Origin: Psilocybe azurescens
Lineage: Eukaryota; Basidiomycota; Agaricomycetes; Agaricales; Agrocybaceae
Assembly (NCBI GenBank): GCA_023853785.1
Contig: JAJIRX010000019.1
Coordinates: 1 to 64,000, forward strand
Reading direction: 5' to 3'
Length of the DNA: 64,000 bases
Shown: piece by piece, positions 48,100 to 58,600 of the stretch
Numbering within the stretch: the first letter of the stretch is position 1
How the letters are laid out: each line of letters begins with the position of its first letter
Notes under the pieces: generated by a model
Seen by the model: the letters and a program-made list of their open reading frames with translations, nothing else
Database searches by the model: none
What the model was told of the DNA's origin: nothing
Made by a program: the position numbers and the translations under genes

Positions 48100-49546
48100 T
48101 GATGCTATTGTACTCTCTATTTCGTTCTTTGACATGACAGCCGGGGTCTATGACGAAGTGCGGCACTTACTCAGACGATGGCAAGATTAGCAAGAGAGAG
48201 ATCACACGCCATTCGATGGGAGCGTAAATGTACTCGAGTATGTCAACGATATGACTTTTGCATTTGTAAGTAAGAACTGTAGTAATACATTTGCAAAATC
48301 CTCTTCGGTAATATCAATTAGTAAACCCAGCACCCCTTTGCAGCGAGATGTATTTGTAAGAAACTTGACTGCCTAATTAATGCGTATGATTTTCTGTGCG
48401 AGCGTGTCGGGTTATGACCTAGCACACTAGTTGGTGCAACCATTACGCAGCCTGCTTAACTTACTCGGGACATGGCTTCTCAATTTGACAGCACCCATAT
48501 AAGTTAGTTATGCATTTAGAGCTGGTGGGCATTCCTGCTAATATCTTGTACTACATTGTACAAGCTACGCTTACTACTTAGTGCATGGGTATACTTGCAG
48601 ATAACTCTGAGCCTGACAGCCAGTTGTTGAGCGTCGCAGGTATCATATTGCGATCGCATCAAAATCTCCGGGCATACAGTATATCTTTGGACAGGCTATA
48701 TTAGAGCAGGCCAGGATTTTTGTGGCCAATTTTCAATATCGCGTACACCGTCACGTGTCGGCTCGAATGACAACGACTTCGCCGCAACCTCTGAGTCCAC
48801 GCGGCTGCCAGTGAACAACCGAGTATTATCGACCTTCCATTACGTTCACATTCGGGCGGTGCCGTGTCAATGGACGGCGGTGCAGGTGCGTTGCGGTTGC
48901 TTTGGTCCGGTCAGGCCAGTGTGTTGTGTCTGTATTTCGTCGGAATCGGGATATAGGTGCTAGAGTGGTCGAGTCTAAGCCTAAGCGCGGGGCTCGGAGA
49001 GGGGGGCGCAAGGGGGGAGGCCCGCTGTTCGAGTGTGTTGGTGGGGCTTGCGCACCTGATGTCTCGAGGATGCTCGACGAGAGCGAGGAGGTGGTGCGTG
49101 GAAGATGTGTTGCCGGGCTCGGGTTGAGGTTGAGATTGATCTGCGTGTAGGACAGTGATTACTTGATAGTTAGAAGGACGTTCGGCGACATGGGTGCCGG
49201 TAACTTCCGTCCGTTCATGAACCTTGCGCGAGAGACAGACTCTCGGCAATAACATTCTGAAGCTTGCATTCGTCGTCTGAGGGGGGAGGGGGAGGGTGTC
49301 CGGACTCCTATTCAGTTCAGTTTAGTTTAGGTTTAGTTCACTCGTACCTATCGTATCATTCTCGTGGTCGGTAGCTTAAGATAGAGAATGATTTGGAGGC
49401 GGGTTATGCCGACAGCTTGTTGAATTTGAACGTCAATATATACTTGGAAGTGTGCTGTGAAGCTCCTGCCCCCGCGGACTACTCACGTGTTCATTCAAGT
49501 TGTCTGTTCGTGCGTGGGCCGCTGCTGGTCCTACAGTATTGAACTC
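48100..49546. other. No gene recognised
   Basis: Intergenic. A GC-rich section at 48820-49150 has overlapping open frames on both strands but no family signature. From about 49260 the composition becomes that of the long-gene region to the right. Confidence 0.4.
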
Positions 49547-50338
49547 GACAGCGCCTCGTCGGTCGGAACTTTGTTTACATCATAGATACGTTACGATCCT
49601 CTGATACTGTACTACTGCGAGGACGGGTACAATGAATGATGGATGATATGGCGATTAAGTTGATTGTACTATAGTCCATATAGTAATGGTAATGATGATA
49701 ATTGTGTCTGATGATCAAACTTGGACACCGGGCAGCCTGTAGATAACAGCCTCACTGTTCAGCATTTAGAGTTGGTATGGAGAGGATAGGTAGGTCTGTG
49801 TCTCAAAAAAAAGTCCAGGATTCTGTTTTGAGGCCTTGGCTCGGCTTGCGATTGCAGCCGTACGCAAAGTGTTTGCCAGTCTCTCGCGCACGGTCGATGC
49901 ACACAGTCTCACGGTCACTCACGGCTTCCTTGGCGGCGGTCTAGACATGCAGTATTTGGCAACACCCCAGAATCAAAATAGCCCAAAGTCGACCGAATAA
50001 ACGCATTCCCTCAACCTGTCACCCTCGACCTTGTTTTTGTTTTTTCCTTTTCTTTCGTGGCGTGCACCGTGTCGGTTCTTCGGCTTGTCGTGTTCGCTTT
50101 TTCAGGATCGTGGATTTCGTCGACATCCTTTCACTGCAGCTCCAACTCTCCTGATACGTGACGGGTTATCGATTCTGCGGTCGATACACGCATACCCTCA
50201 GCTATACCCTGCAAACAACACTGCAACACTGTTCGTGAGACACATGGGTCCTCCCTCAATCGCGTCCATCACATCGTGCCTTACCGTGGAGCCTCTCGCT
50301 CTCGCTGTCGTCGTGGAGTCGAGTCGAGTCGAGTCGGT
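49547..50338 (+). repeat. Upstream-region direct repeat, copy 1
   Basis: Starts GACAGCGCCTCGTCGGTCGG and runs collinearly with 54755-55540 through GGTACAATGAATGATGGATGATATG, GTGTCTGATGATCAAA, the GGCCTTGGCTCGGCTTGCGATTGCAGCC block, TTTGGCAACACCCCAGAATC and TCAGGATCGTGGATTTCGTCGACATCC, to CGAGTCGGTC. Small indels only. Here no SH3-TBC gene follows, so this is an orphan copy of that gene's 5' flank. Confidence 0.88.
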
Positions 50339-51169
50339 CTCCGCCTCTCCTCTCTTCACCCTCTCTTCACCCTCTCCTCACCCTCCTACCCCCTCCCCCC
50401 CAAAAAAAAAACTTCGACTTTCATTATTGTCCAAATTTGTCCGGATCAGCGATATCTGACCTACAATTGCTCCAGATGAGGCAGGAGATCGCAGAACGAG
50501 AAATTGTGCTTCTAAATAGCACAAAAGTAATGGATACAGTATTTGTACACTCAAAAGGAATATTTAAACTATTGCAAGTCCATTTTGCATGAATTCTACA
50601 TTCTGCAAAAATCACCGCTGCCAGCAGTGTAATCAAAGAGCTTGTCAACGTGCATATTCCTATGCACTTGTTGCTAAAGCTGGGTTGTAAAGATAGCAAG
50701 GGTCCAGTGATGATGACACTGTCGCAAAAAAAAGTGTCCGAAGATGAAAGGTTTTGAGATAGACAGGGAACGATCCAATGAACATGAGGTATTTGTGGCA
50801 AAAAAGTTGTAAGTGAACTTGGACGATGACACAGGAATTACCACTGGCTCCCCAAATTTCTTGATTGGTGGGAACTGAGCAAATTTGGGGGTAGCACAAT
50901 GGACATGACTAATGCTTGTACCATCTTGGGTAATGGGAAGCGAGGTGACAACTGAGATAGGTGTGAAGCAATCCATTTGGGGTAGGCGTTGGGAGCGTCA
51001 AGCAGCTTGGGTACTTGCTGAACTGACTGGAAATTTTTGGCAGTCAGGATCTGAGCTGATTTAATACGTTTTCCAATCGTTAGATTGAGGGAAGAGCCTT
51101 TTTGGAGACCATTTTTTCGAGCCGTAAAGTCCATTGATTTACGTTTAGAACACAATGTGACAGTGGGTT
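50339..51169. other. Unrecognised spacer after the orphan copy
   Basis: A poly-A run near 50402-50410 is followed by DNA with open stretches on both strands (minus 50424-50801 and 50838-51227) that have no recognisable domain. It may be part of the inserted or duplicated segment that carries the effector gene. Confidence 0.35.
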
Positions 51170-51385
51170 CCGACCATCTGGGCCGAGCTGCCCGAGGGCG
51201 GATTAGATTAGATACTGTAGATCGCATCAGCGGCTGTGCACGGTTTGTGTGCTAGCGCGCTTTCGTAGTGAGAGAACAACACACTTTGCCCGCAACGCTA
51301 TACTGCGTGGCCGCTCGACGAGCATCCCGAGCCTTGCCAGACACGAGCTGCTAGGGTAGGCCGGATTGGCCTACTCCAACAAGGT
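51170..51385. repeat. Dispersed ~220-bp repeat, copy 2
   Basis: Partner of 36241-36465, same orientation, with a few substitutions and indels. Begins near GACCATCTGGGCCGAGCTGCCCGAG and ends near CCTACTCCAACAAGGT. It lies just downstream (3' side) of the Crinkler-type gene. Confidence 0.7.
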
Positions 51386-51568
51386 TACAAAAATACCACA
51401 AATCATCGATTCAGTTTGCAGCTAGGAGTCCATCCATTTTTTATTTTTTTAAAAAAAACTAATAATAACTGTGGTTTGGCTGGATTAAATTCCCATGATA
51501 ATCTGAAACTGTCGTGAAGATCCATATCCAAGGATCACAAGATAAGGAACAAATATAATTGACGGTAC

Positions 51569-53773
51569 TCATGCACGCGTAATAAAAGGTACAGGTCCCG
51601 AGAACATTTTCTGCAACATCTGCAAGTCATGGTCCCTCTCGATAACAGCCAATGGTTGAACGCCTGCTGGCCAAGGAATTCCCGGTGATATCAGGTAAGG
51701 GTACTTGGCTTGTCCTTCTTCTCCCGCCCAGTCAAAGTCAATCAGCTTGACTTCCTTCGCTGCAGTAATCATGACATTCGGCGAACGGACATCGCCAAAT
51801 ACCAACCCATTGTCATGCAACAATTTGAGGGCGTTCTTAAGCGCCCCTCGTACCTTTTCTGCTTCTTCTTTGTTCAGTTTTGACTTTGCTAAGGTCTTCC
51901 CATCGACAAATCCCATGACAACCATAAAAAGCGAATTGTATGACGGCTCCTCGTCGGTAAGGCGTGGCGATCCGTAATATATAAGTTCCGGTGCCAAACC
52001 GTTGTCCGCTAGCAGGCGGTGTGCCCTCGCCCCGTAACGAGCGACAAATTTGACAACGATATCCCGGGGAGGTGTACTCAACGTCTGCGCACGAAGCGTT
52101 GTGCAATCTGGGCCATCTTCCAAAAACCAACGTATTTGAAGTGAACAAGTTCCGCGCCGGCATGGTAAGCATTGATCGAAGGGAAATAGCGCGACGCAGC
52201 AGGAGAAGCGTCGGACAGTTTCACCGCCTTGTAATAGGACTGGAGCCTGTCCAGGCCACTCTTCAGAGCATAAAAGATTCTTGCGACGCGTGAGATATGA
52301 GCCTCGTTTAGAGCGGAGTCTAATCCAACCCAAATGTAGTCGGTCAGGCGTTGGACAATTAAGCCGTCTGTGAAGACAGCACCAAGGATCACGACCCATG
52401 GACCAGCGGTGGCTACGACAAATGTGGGGCAGTTGGTGGCATTTCGAAGTCTTTCGAACTAAAGAATAAATGAGTGGAAAAGAAGGTTGCGATGAATGGC
52501 GAGAATCGTCTACCTTGGGCTGAGCCCAGAAACGGGCCATAGACAAGCCAGCTTGCGTTGATGGGTCCGAACGGCCCTCTCCGAATTCATTTTCATCTTC
52601 CTTGACGAGAATTAAGAAGCGCCCCACCGCCATTAGCGATTCCACGACGCCGTCAGCGTCCGTTTTCTGGTCATTCAGAATCGTTCGTATGTCGACGCCA
52701 AGAATCCTGCAAAGAATAGGGGTCAACTCGCCTCGACGTTTTTCTTCAGTGGTATAGATGGCCGATGCCGCTTTCATATACTCCGTAGTTGCGCGAATGA
52801 TATCGTCCGGAATGTCGTCGGTGCCTTTCAGATCATCCATGAAACGAGCAAAAACAGGGTGAAACAATTGAACCGGAGGTGCGACGCTCGTTCTGGGTTC
52901 ATTTTCCTGGTATCGGCCGTCATTGATGGAGTAAACGAGCTGGGAATTCGTGTAAGCAGATGACTCTGCTGATTCGGAGGGAGGCATTGCGTTCAACATG
53001 CGTGAGAGAACATTCTGAAATCCTGTTATATGAACGCCGTTGAAGTATCAGCGATAGTCGGAGAGAAAGACGGAAACGAGAGCACTTTTATGTAAAGCAC
53101 TAATACGATCTCTCCCCGCCTCTTCTTTTTGTCTCCGGCAATAGGTACCTGGACAATGATGTGCAGGTGGTTTTTTTCGACACGAGGGAACATTTCCGAC
53201 AATGATTGTGTTGGGAGAATGGGCTGTTCGAGGTCCATGCTCCGGATTCTCCTGTCGCGAGCATTGTAATCCGCGGGTATGGAGACCTTGAAGAGGGTAA
53301 GTTCGTCGGCAGGGATATTGTCGAATGTGTGTTTGTTCTTCTCTTTGACAGCGACTTTGAGGTCGCTGACGGTCTTTCGACTGTCGACGTCGATTGGGAA
53401 AATGCGGTTCCAAGACATTTCTTCAGCTTCGACCACGCAGAAAAGCTTCAGGATGCGGGGTGCGGTTACAAGGATGTGGAGGCAATCGCTCGAAGGACTG
53501 GCGTCGTGGAAAAGTGATGACACCTTCCGGCGAGACAGCAGCTTTGGATATTTATCGAGCCTAAGTTCCGCCCTATCCGATTCAAGGTCGTCCAAAGCGA
53601 AGTTGACCATCCGGAGTTCCAGCTCGATGGCATCAACCTGAGCTAATCGAACGGCTCTCTCCTCCTTGATTCTTTGTTTGGAGTACTAGGAGATCGTCGG
53701 TGTTGGAAACATTTACAGAGAAGGAATCACCAGGGTCGTCATCGAGAAACAAGCAATTGAGCGACAAGGACAT
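51569..53773 (-). CDS. Crinkler (CRN)-type effector with nuclease-like and kinase domains; one frame break
   Basis: Model: exon 1 53773-53687, exon 2 53637-53107, exon 3 53014-52514, exon 4 52458-51569 (introns 49, 92 and 55 bp, all GT/AG). The N-terminus carries a CRN ubiquitin-like header (LFCVVEAEE, KTVSDLKVAVKEK, ADELTLFKV, HLHIIVQVP), preceded by a second, more diverged one (MSLSLNCLFL... CLHILVTAP). Next is a PD-(D/E)xK-like region (DENEFGEGRSDPSTQAG; CPTFVVATAGPWVVILGAVF; QRLTDYIW). It ends in a kinase domain with IVVKF, FGDVRSPN and IDFDW in place of HRD and DFG. An AAAAA run (plus strand 52122-52126) breaks the frame before the kinase; one extra base would restore it. Header-nuclease-kinase fusions are known CRN types, thought to act inside target cells or in inter-strain conflict. 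No signal peptide is seen. Confidence 0.75.
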
Positions 53774-53775
53774 GG

Positions 53776-54207
53776 CTAAGGCTGAATGGAAAGGGTGAGA
53801 AAGTCATCAGCAAAATGACAGCGGAGTTTGTAATCAAGTGACAATGCGCGTGATTGGCTGATTTTTAAAATTTCCATGATATTATGAAAAACATTGCCTA
53901 TATTGGCTCTCAATACCACGATACAACGCATGTAGTCCAAGGCGGACCTGCCGTTGTGGGGTAAAATACAGGAAGGCGTTTCCACAGTAATTTCGCTGAT
54001 CACTAACAAGCAATGAAAGAATGTATAGTCTGTCCTAGACAGACTGCGATACACATCAGATGCGTCGGCTTGAAGATATTCATTTAAAGGAGCGCCTTGC
54101 AAAGACCTGTTAGAATTTTGAACCTCCAGCAGTGCTTCTCCGAATAAATATGAGAGGAAGGCCGTTATTGGCCCTTCACCTTCACCATTCAGTTTTCCGG
54201 CCAACAA
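53776..54207 (-). CDS. Hypothetical protein, ~143 aa
   Basis: An open frame from ATG 54207 to the stop at 53776, ending immediately next to the start of the CRN-type gene (ATG 53773) on the same strand. It has the composition of a real soluble protein (ADASDVYRSLSRTDYTFFHCLLVISEI), with no recognised domain. An upstream frame at 54189-54371 might be an earlier exon. The very short distance to the next gene leaves little room for a promoter, so it could also be a piece of a larger, broken gene. Confidence 0.35.
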   Translation of the reverse strand: MLAGKLNGEGEGPITAFLSYLFGEALLEVQNSNRSLQGAPLNEYLQADASDVYRSLSRTDYTFFHCLLVISEITVETPSCILPHNGRSALDYMRCIVVLRANIGNVFHNIMEILKISQSRALSLDYKLRCHFADDFLTLSIQP

Positions 54208-54754
54208 TTCAACGAAGGCGGATCGAAGGCAAGCTTGCGAATCGGAATATACAGCAGCCGTATATGTGGTTGATGAGCGCAGCTCGTTGCTGTATCACCG
54301 CGAAGGGAATACCCACGACGTGGTGTATAACCTGAACGAAGATATTTGGCAGCGATGAAGGTTGCAGTCACGACCCATATTGTCGGGATGTGTTAGTGGT
54401 AAAAGGCTCAGGAATGAGATATTGATTAAACGACACCCGTTGGCCTCTTTTTGTCTTCCACGACGAGAAAAACGCGCTCAAAGGCAGCGAGAGCGAGACT
54501 TGACTGTCACAGTACGTATCTCAAAACCATAAATCAGAATAATACAGACTTCAAGAGCGAAACACACGAAGAAAGGGACACACGACGAGCCGCGAACCCA
54601 GCATCAAAAACCAATTTCAAAAACCGATAAACATTGGCGACGGGTACAAGCTCCCCGTGAGTACAACTAGCCCTCTCCCGTTCGTGTGCTTCTTCCCCTC
54701 AGCGTCCTTATCAGCCTTAGCCTACTTCGCGGCAAGCCACCACAACACATCGTC

Positions 54755-55540
54755 GACAGCGCCTCGTCGGTCGGAACTTTTTTACATCATAGATACGCTA
54801 TGATCGTCTGATACTGTACTACTACAAGGACGGGTACAATGAATGATGGATGATATGAGGATCAAGTTGATTGTATAGTTCATAATGATGATGATGGTAA
54901 TTGTGTCTGATGATCAAAACTTGGACACCGGGCAGCCTGCAGACAACAGCCTCGCTGCTCAGGATTTTGGGTTGGTATGGAGAGGATAGGTAGGATGATG
55001 TCTGAAGAAAAGTCTGGAATTGACATTTGAGGCCTTGGCTCGGCTTGCGATTGCAGCCGTACGCAAAGCGCTTGCAAGACTCTCGCGCACGGTCGATGGG
55101 ACGCAGTCTCACGGTCACTCACGGCCACTCACGGCGACGCACGCGGCGGTCTAGACACCCGAGTATTTGGCAACACCCCAGAATCAAAATAGCGCAAAGT
55201 CGACCGAACAAACGCATTCCATCAAATTGTCGGAATTCGATTCATCCTGTCACCCTCGACCTTGTTTTTTTTTTTTTGCTTTTTCTTTCGTTGCGTGCAC
55301 CGTGTCGGTTTTTCGGCTTGTCGTGTTCGCTTTTTCAGGATCGTGGATTTCGTCGACATCCTTTCACTGCAGCTCCGACTTTGCTGATACGCGACGGGCT
55401 ATCGATTCTACACCCCCATCTATACCCTGCATACCAAACACTGTTCGGGAGATACACGGGTCCTCCCTCAATCACATCCATCACATCGTGCCTTACCGTG
55501 GAGCCTCTGTCGCCGTCGCTGTCGTCGCGGTGTCGAGTCG
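54755..55540 (+). repeat. Upstream-region direct repeat, copy 2 (native 5' flank of SH3-TBC gene)
   Basis: Collinear with 49547-50338. It ends about 140 bases before the ATG at 55677, so it very likely holds the promoter and 5' leader. A long T run (about 55265-55277) and pyrimidine-rich TTTTTCTTTCGTTGCG sequence are typical of fungal core promoters. Same sequence and orientation as copy 1, about 5.2 kb away. Confidence 0.85.
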
Positions 55541-55676
55541 GTCACACCCATTGACAGGAACACACGAAGGAGCGTCGCAACACCGACGGAAGCTGTCGCT
55601 GGAAGAAGGGAACAGAGAACATAACACACCACAGGAAGTGGGATAGGAGGACGCAAAAACAAGCTTTAAAGACGAG

Positions 55677-58600
55677 ATGGGACTGGAAGCGGCGGAGCTC
55701 GCACGGTGGACGCGGTTCGCTGCGAAGGGCGGCATCGGGAAATGCACCGCCCTCTGCGATTGTGTCGCGGAGGGTCCGGACGATCTCATGTTTTTGAAGG
55801 TGTGTGGTCCTTTGGAATGTTATTCGGCTTTTATTACCCTCTTCGACGCTTGAACTTTTTTTTCTTCTTTTTTCTTTTTTTTCCTGTGGACGGGATGTTA
55901 ATCGCATCCCTCTTTTTTCTAGGACGATGAGATAACAGTCCTATTCCAAATCCCAGAACTCGATGGAACATATCTCGTAAGTGCCCTCCCCATCTTTTCT
56001 CCCTGCATCCCTGCATCCATCTTCCACCCTCTGCCCTCTCCTCTCCTCCTCTCTCCTCCTCTCCACCTGCCACCTTCCTCCCTGCCTCCATTCTCTCCTC
56101 CACATCCCCACCCTCCCTAAAACAACAAAACACTAACAAACCCCCCACCCTACAGGGCTACTGCGAAGGCGTCGTCGGCCGCTTCCTCAGTGCACACGTG
56201 CGCTTCACGACGAGACTCAAGAGGCCCGTCATGACGAAGCGCGCGAGCGTGAGTGCGGCGAGCGTGGCGAGCGTTGGGAGTGCGGGAGGGAGTGGGGGCA
56301 AGAGTCCGACACCGACGCCGGCTACGGTTTTGGCAGGAGGGAATGGGGCTGGAGGAGCCGTGGGGACGGTGGGAGGAGGAGCAACAGGTGGAAGGGGAGG
56401 GAAGAGTCCAAGTCCCGCATTCAACACCGGCCAGTCGAGGAGGACGTCGACACCCCACTCGCATTCCCTCGAGAGGCGCGGCTCGGTGCCGCGCGTTATG
56501 TCGCCTTTATCTATGTCCGTGTCGGCGTCGGCGTCGGGTATAACTGTCACTGGAGCGGGAGGAGGGGGAGGAGGGGGCAGCAGAGGCACGGGAGTTTGTC
56601 GGGGCGAGTTGAGGTGGAGAGCCCTGTGCAGGGGAGTTATCATCATGTTCATGAGCATGCGCATGGTCCACATTCGATTCGGACGAGTTCTTCAACATCA
56701 ACATCCGCTGCTGCTACGATCAACACGACGAGTGCAAGTACGAATAATGCAGCCGGATACGACTACGACACGCCGACGAGTCCCACACGCATGGCGAATT
56801 TCAGCTTCGGCCGACCCAGCGAACGAGCGCCGTCGTTGTCATCGTCGTCGCCGTCGTCACCCGCGCCGACGTCGCCATCGATGTCCATGTCTCCTCTTCC
56901 ACAACCCCAACCGCAGGAGCATCTCCAGCAGCAGCGCAGATACACATCCCACGCACCCGCGCCCCTCTCCCTCTCCTTGCACCCCAACACCGGCACGCTC
57001 GCGATGGACCCAGGAGGCACCTCGCCGCTGCGGATCATGAAACGGTCCCCCTCAGCGGGGGCGTCGGCGTTCCCGCTGCCTCCTGCGTCGCCGTCGTTTT
57101 CGTCGTCGCTGCAGCTGCAGCCCGTCGCGTTGGGAGGCGTGGGTGCGGGTTTGAGTGCAGGTGCGGGAATGGGGATGCCACGCACGCCGACGTCTGCTGC
57201 GTCTGCTGCGTCGTTCGCGTCCTCCGAGTCTGTGTATTCGGATTGGTCGTTGGTGGACCCGTTGGCGGCGGCGCGCAGTGCTGCTCCGCTGCCGACATCG
57301 ACATCACTATCGACATCGACGTCAACGTCGACGTCAACAACGTTGGGTGCAGACGCGTCGTACTCATACTCTGCGTACGATAAAGAAACATTTAGGGGTG
57401 AGGAGAGACACGGCGATGAAGGCGGCGATGGAGACGGCGATGGAGAGGTGGGCATTGGGATGAGTCTCCTGCGCGGACTGGAGGATCTCGGCGGGAGCGA
57501 CTCCGATAGCGACAGCGATTCTGATTCCGGTCGCGGCAGGAATAGGATTGGCAGTCGAGCGGGGGCAGTAAGCGTAACAAAGGGCGAGAGCGATGGAGAC
57601 AGTGATAGCGTGTACAACGAGAGCCAGGAGGGGACGGTGGAAGGGCTGGGGTATGCGCTTTCGGTGGACGGGCACGGGCATGCTGACGCACGTGAGGAGC
57701 GTCAGATGGAGCCGCAGAGGAGGGTGGTGCAAGAAGCTGAAGAAGGAAGACGAGGAGCAGAAGAAGCGGAGGAGGAAGATGAGGGGCAGGAGATCCTCGC
57801 GCCGCTCCCACTAGCGGGTGTAGGATCGCCCAAATCTCCGCTGTTCGCCTCATACGACGCGCGGAAACGCCGGCCGTCGCACGCGTCGCTCGCGCCGTCC
57901 GTCTCAGCCCAGTCCGTGTCCGGCCAATCGGTGGCGGCCTCTACGATCTCCGCGACGTCGGGCTCGTGGGAGGGCGCGTCGGATATATACGACGATTATC
58001 GGTATTCAAGGTATTCGGTCGGGAGCGGGGGTAAGTTTTCGGTTGGGCGCGGGAGTGGGAGCACGGGCTATGGAGGAGGGGGTGGGGGGTATGGAGAGGG
58101 GGGGAGAAGAAGAGGAGAGGCCGCCGCCTGTGCCGGATGATGCGCGAGTGCGGAGTGACTCGGTTGGGCAGGGTCAGGGGCAAGGGCTTGGGTTGCGAAG
58201 GGCGGATGAGAGGAAGGAGGCAGAGCACGATGGAGTACATAAGCACAAGGACGAGACATGGGAGGAGGAAAATGACCACGACCACACGATCACTGAAATC
58301 CCATCACAGCAGCAGCAGCAGCCGCAAGCCAGGATGCGGAGCAGCGCCGAAAGGGAACGAGAGCAAGAGAGGACGCAGCGGACGATGTCGGTCGACTCGG
58401 ACGCGTCGGTCTACACGCAGAACAGCCGCCTGTCGGCGATTTCGACCGCGCAGGACGTGGGTGGGCTGGAGGCGGCGCTTGGGCTGCGGGCCGGTGGTGC
58501 TGCAGACGAGAAAACTCCAGGGATAGGACTTGGGACAGGACACACGCGGCCCGCACCGCTCAACCTATCCAAGTCCAAGGATGCATCGTTAACGGCGCCG

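Noticed and set aside
56763..57617. Long minus-strand open frame (284 codons) opposite the SH3-TBC gene
   Set aside because: A shadow of GC-rich, Ser/Pro-biased coding sequence; it has no domain, and the plus frames carry the recognisable SH3 and TBC domains.
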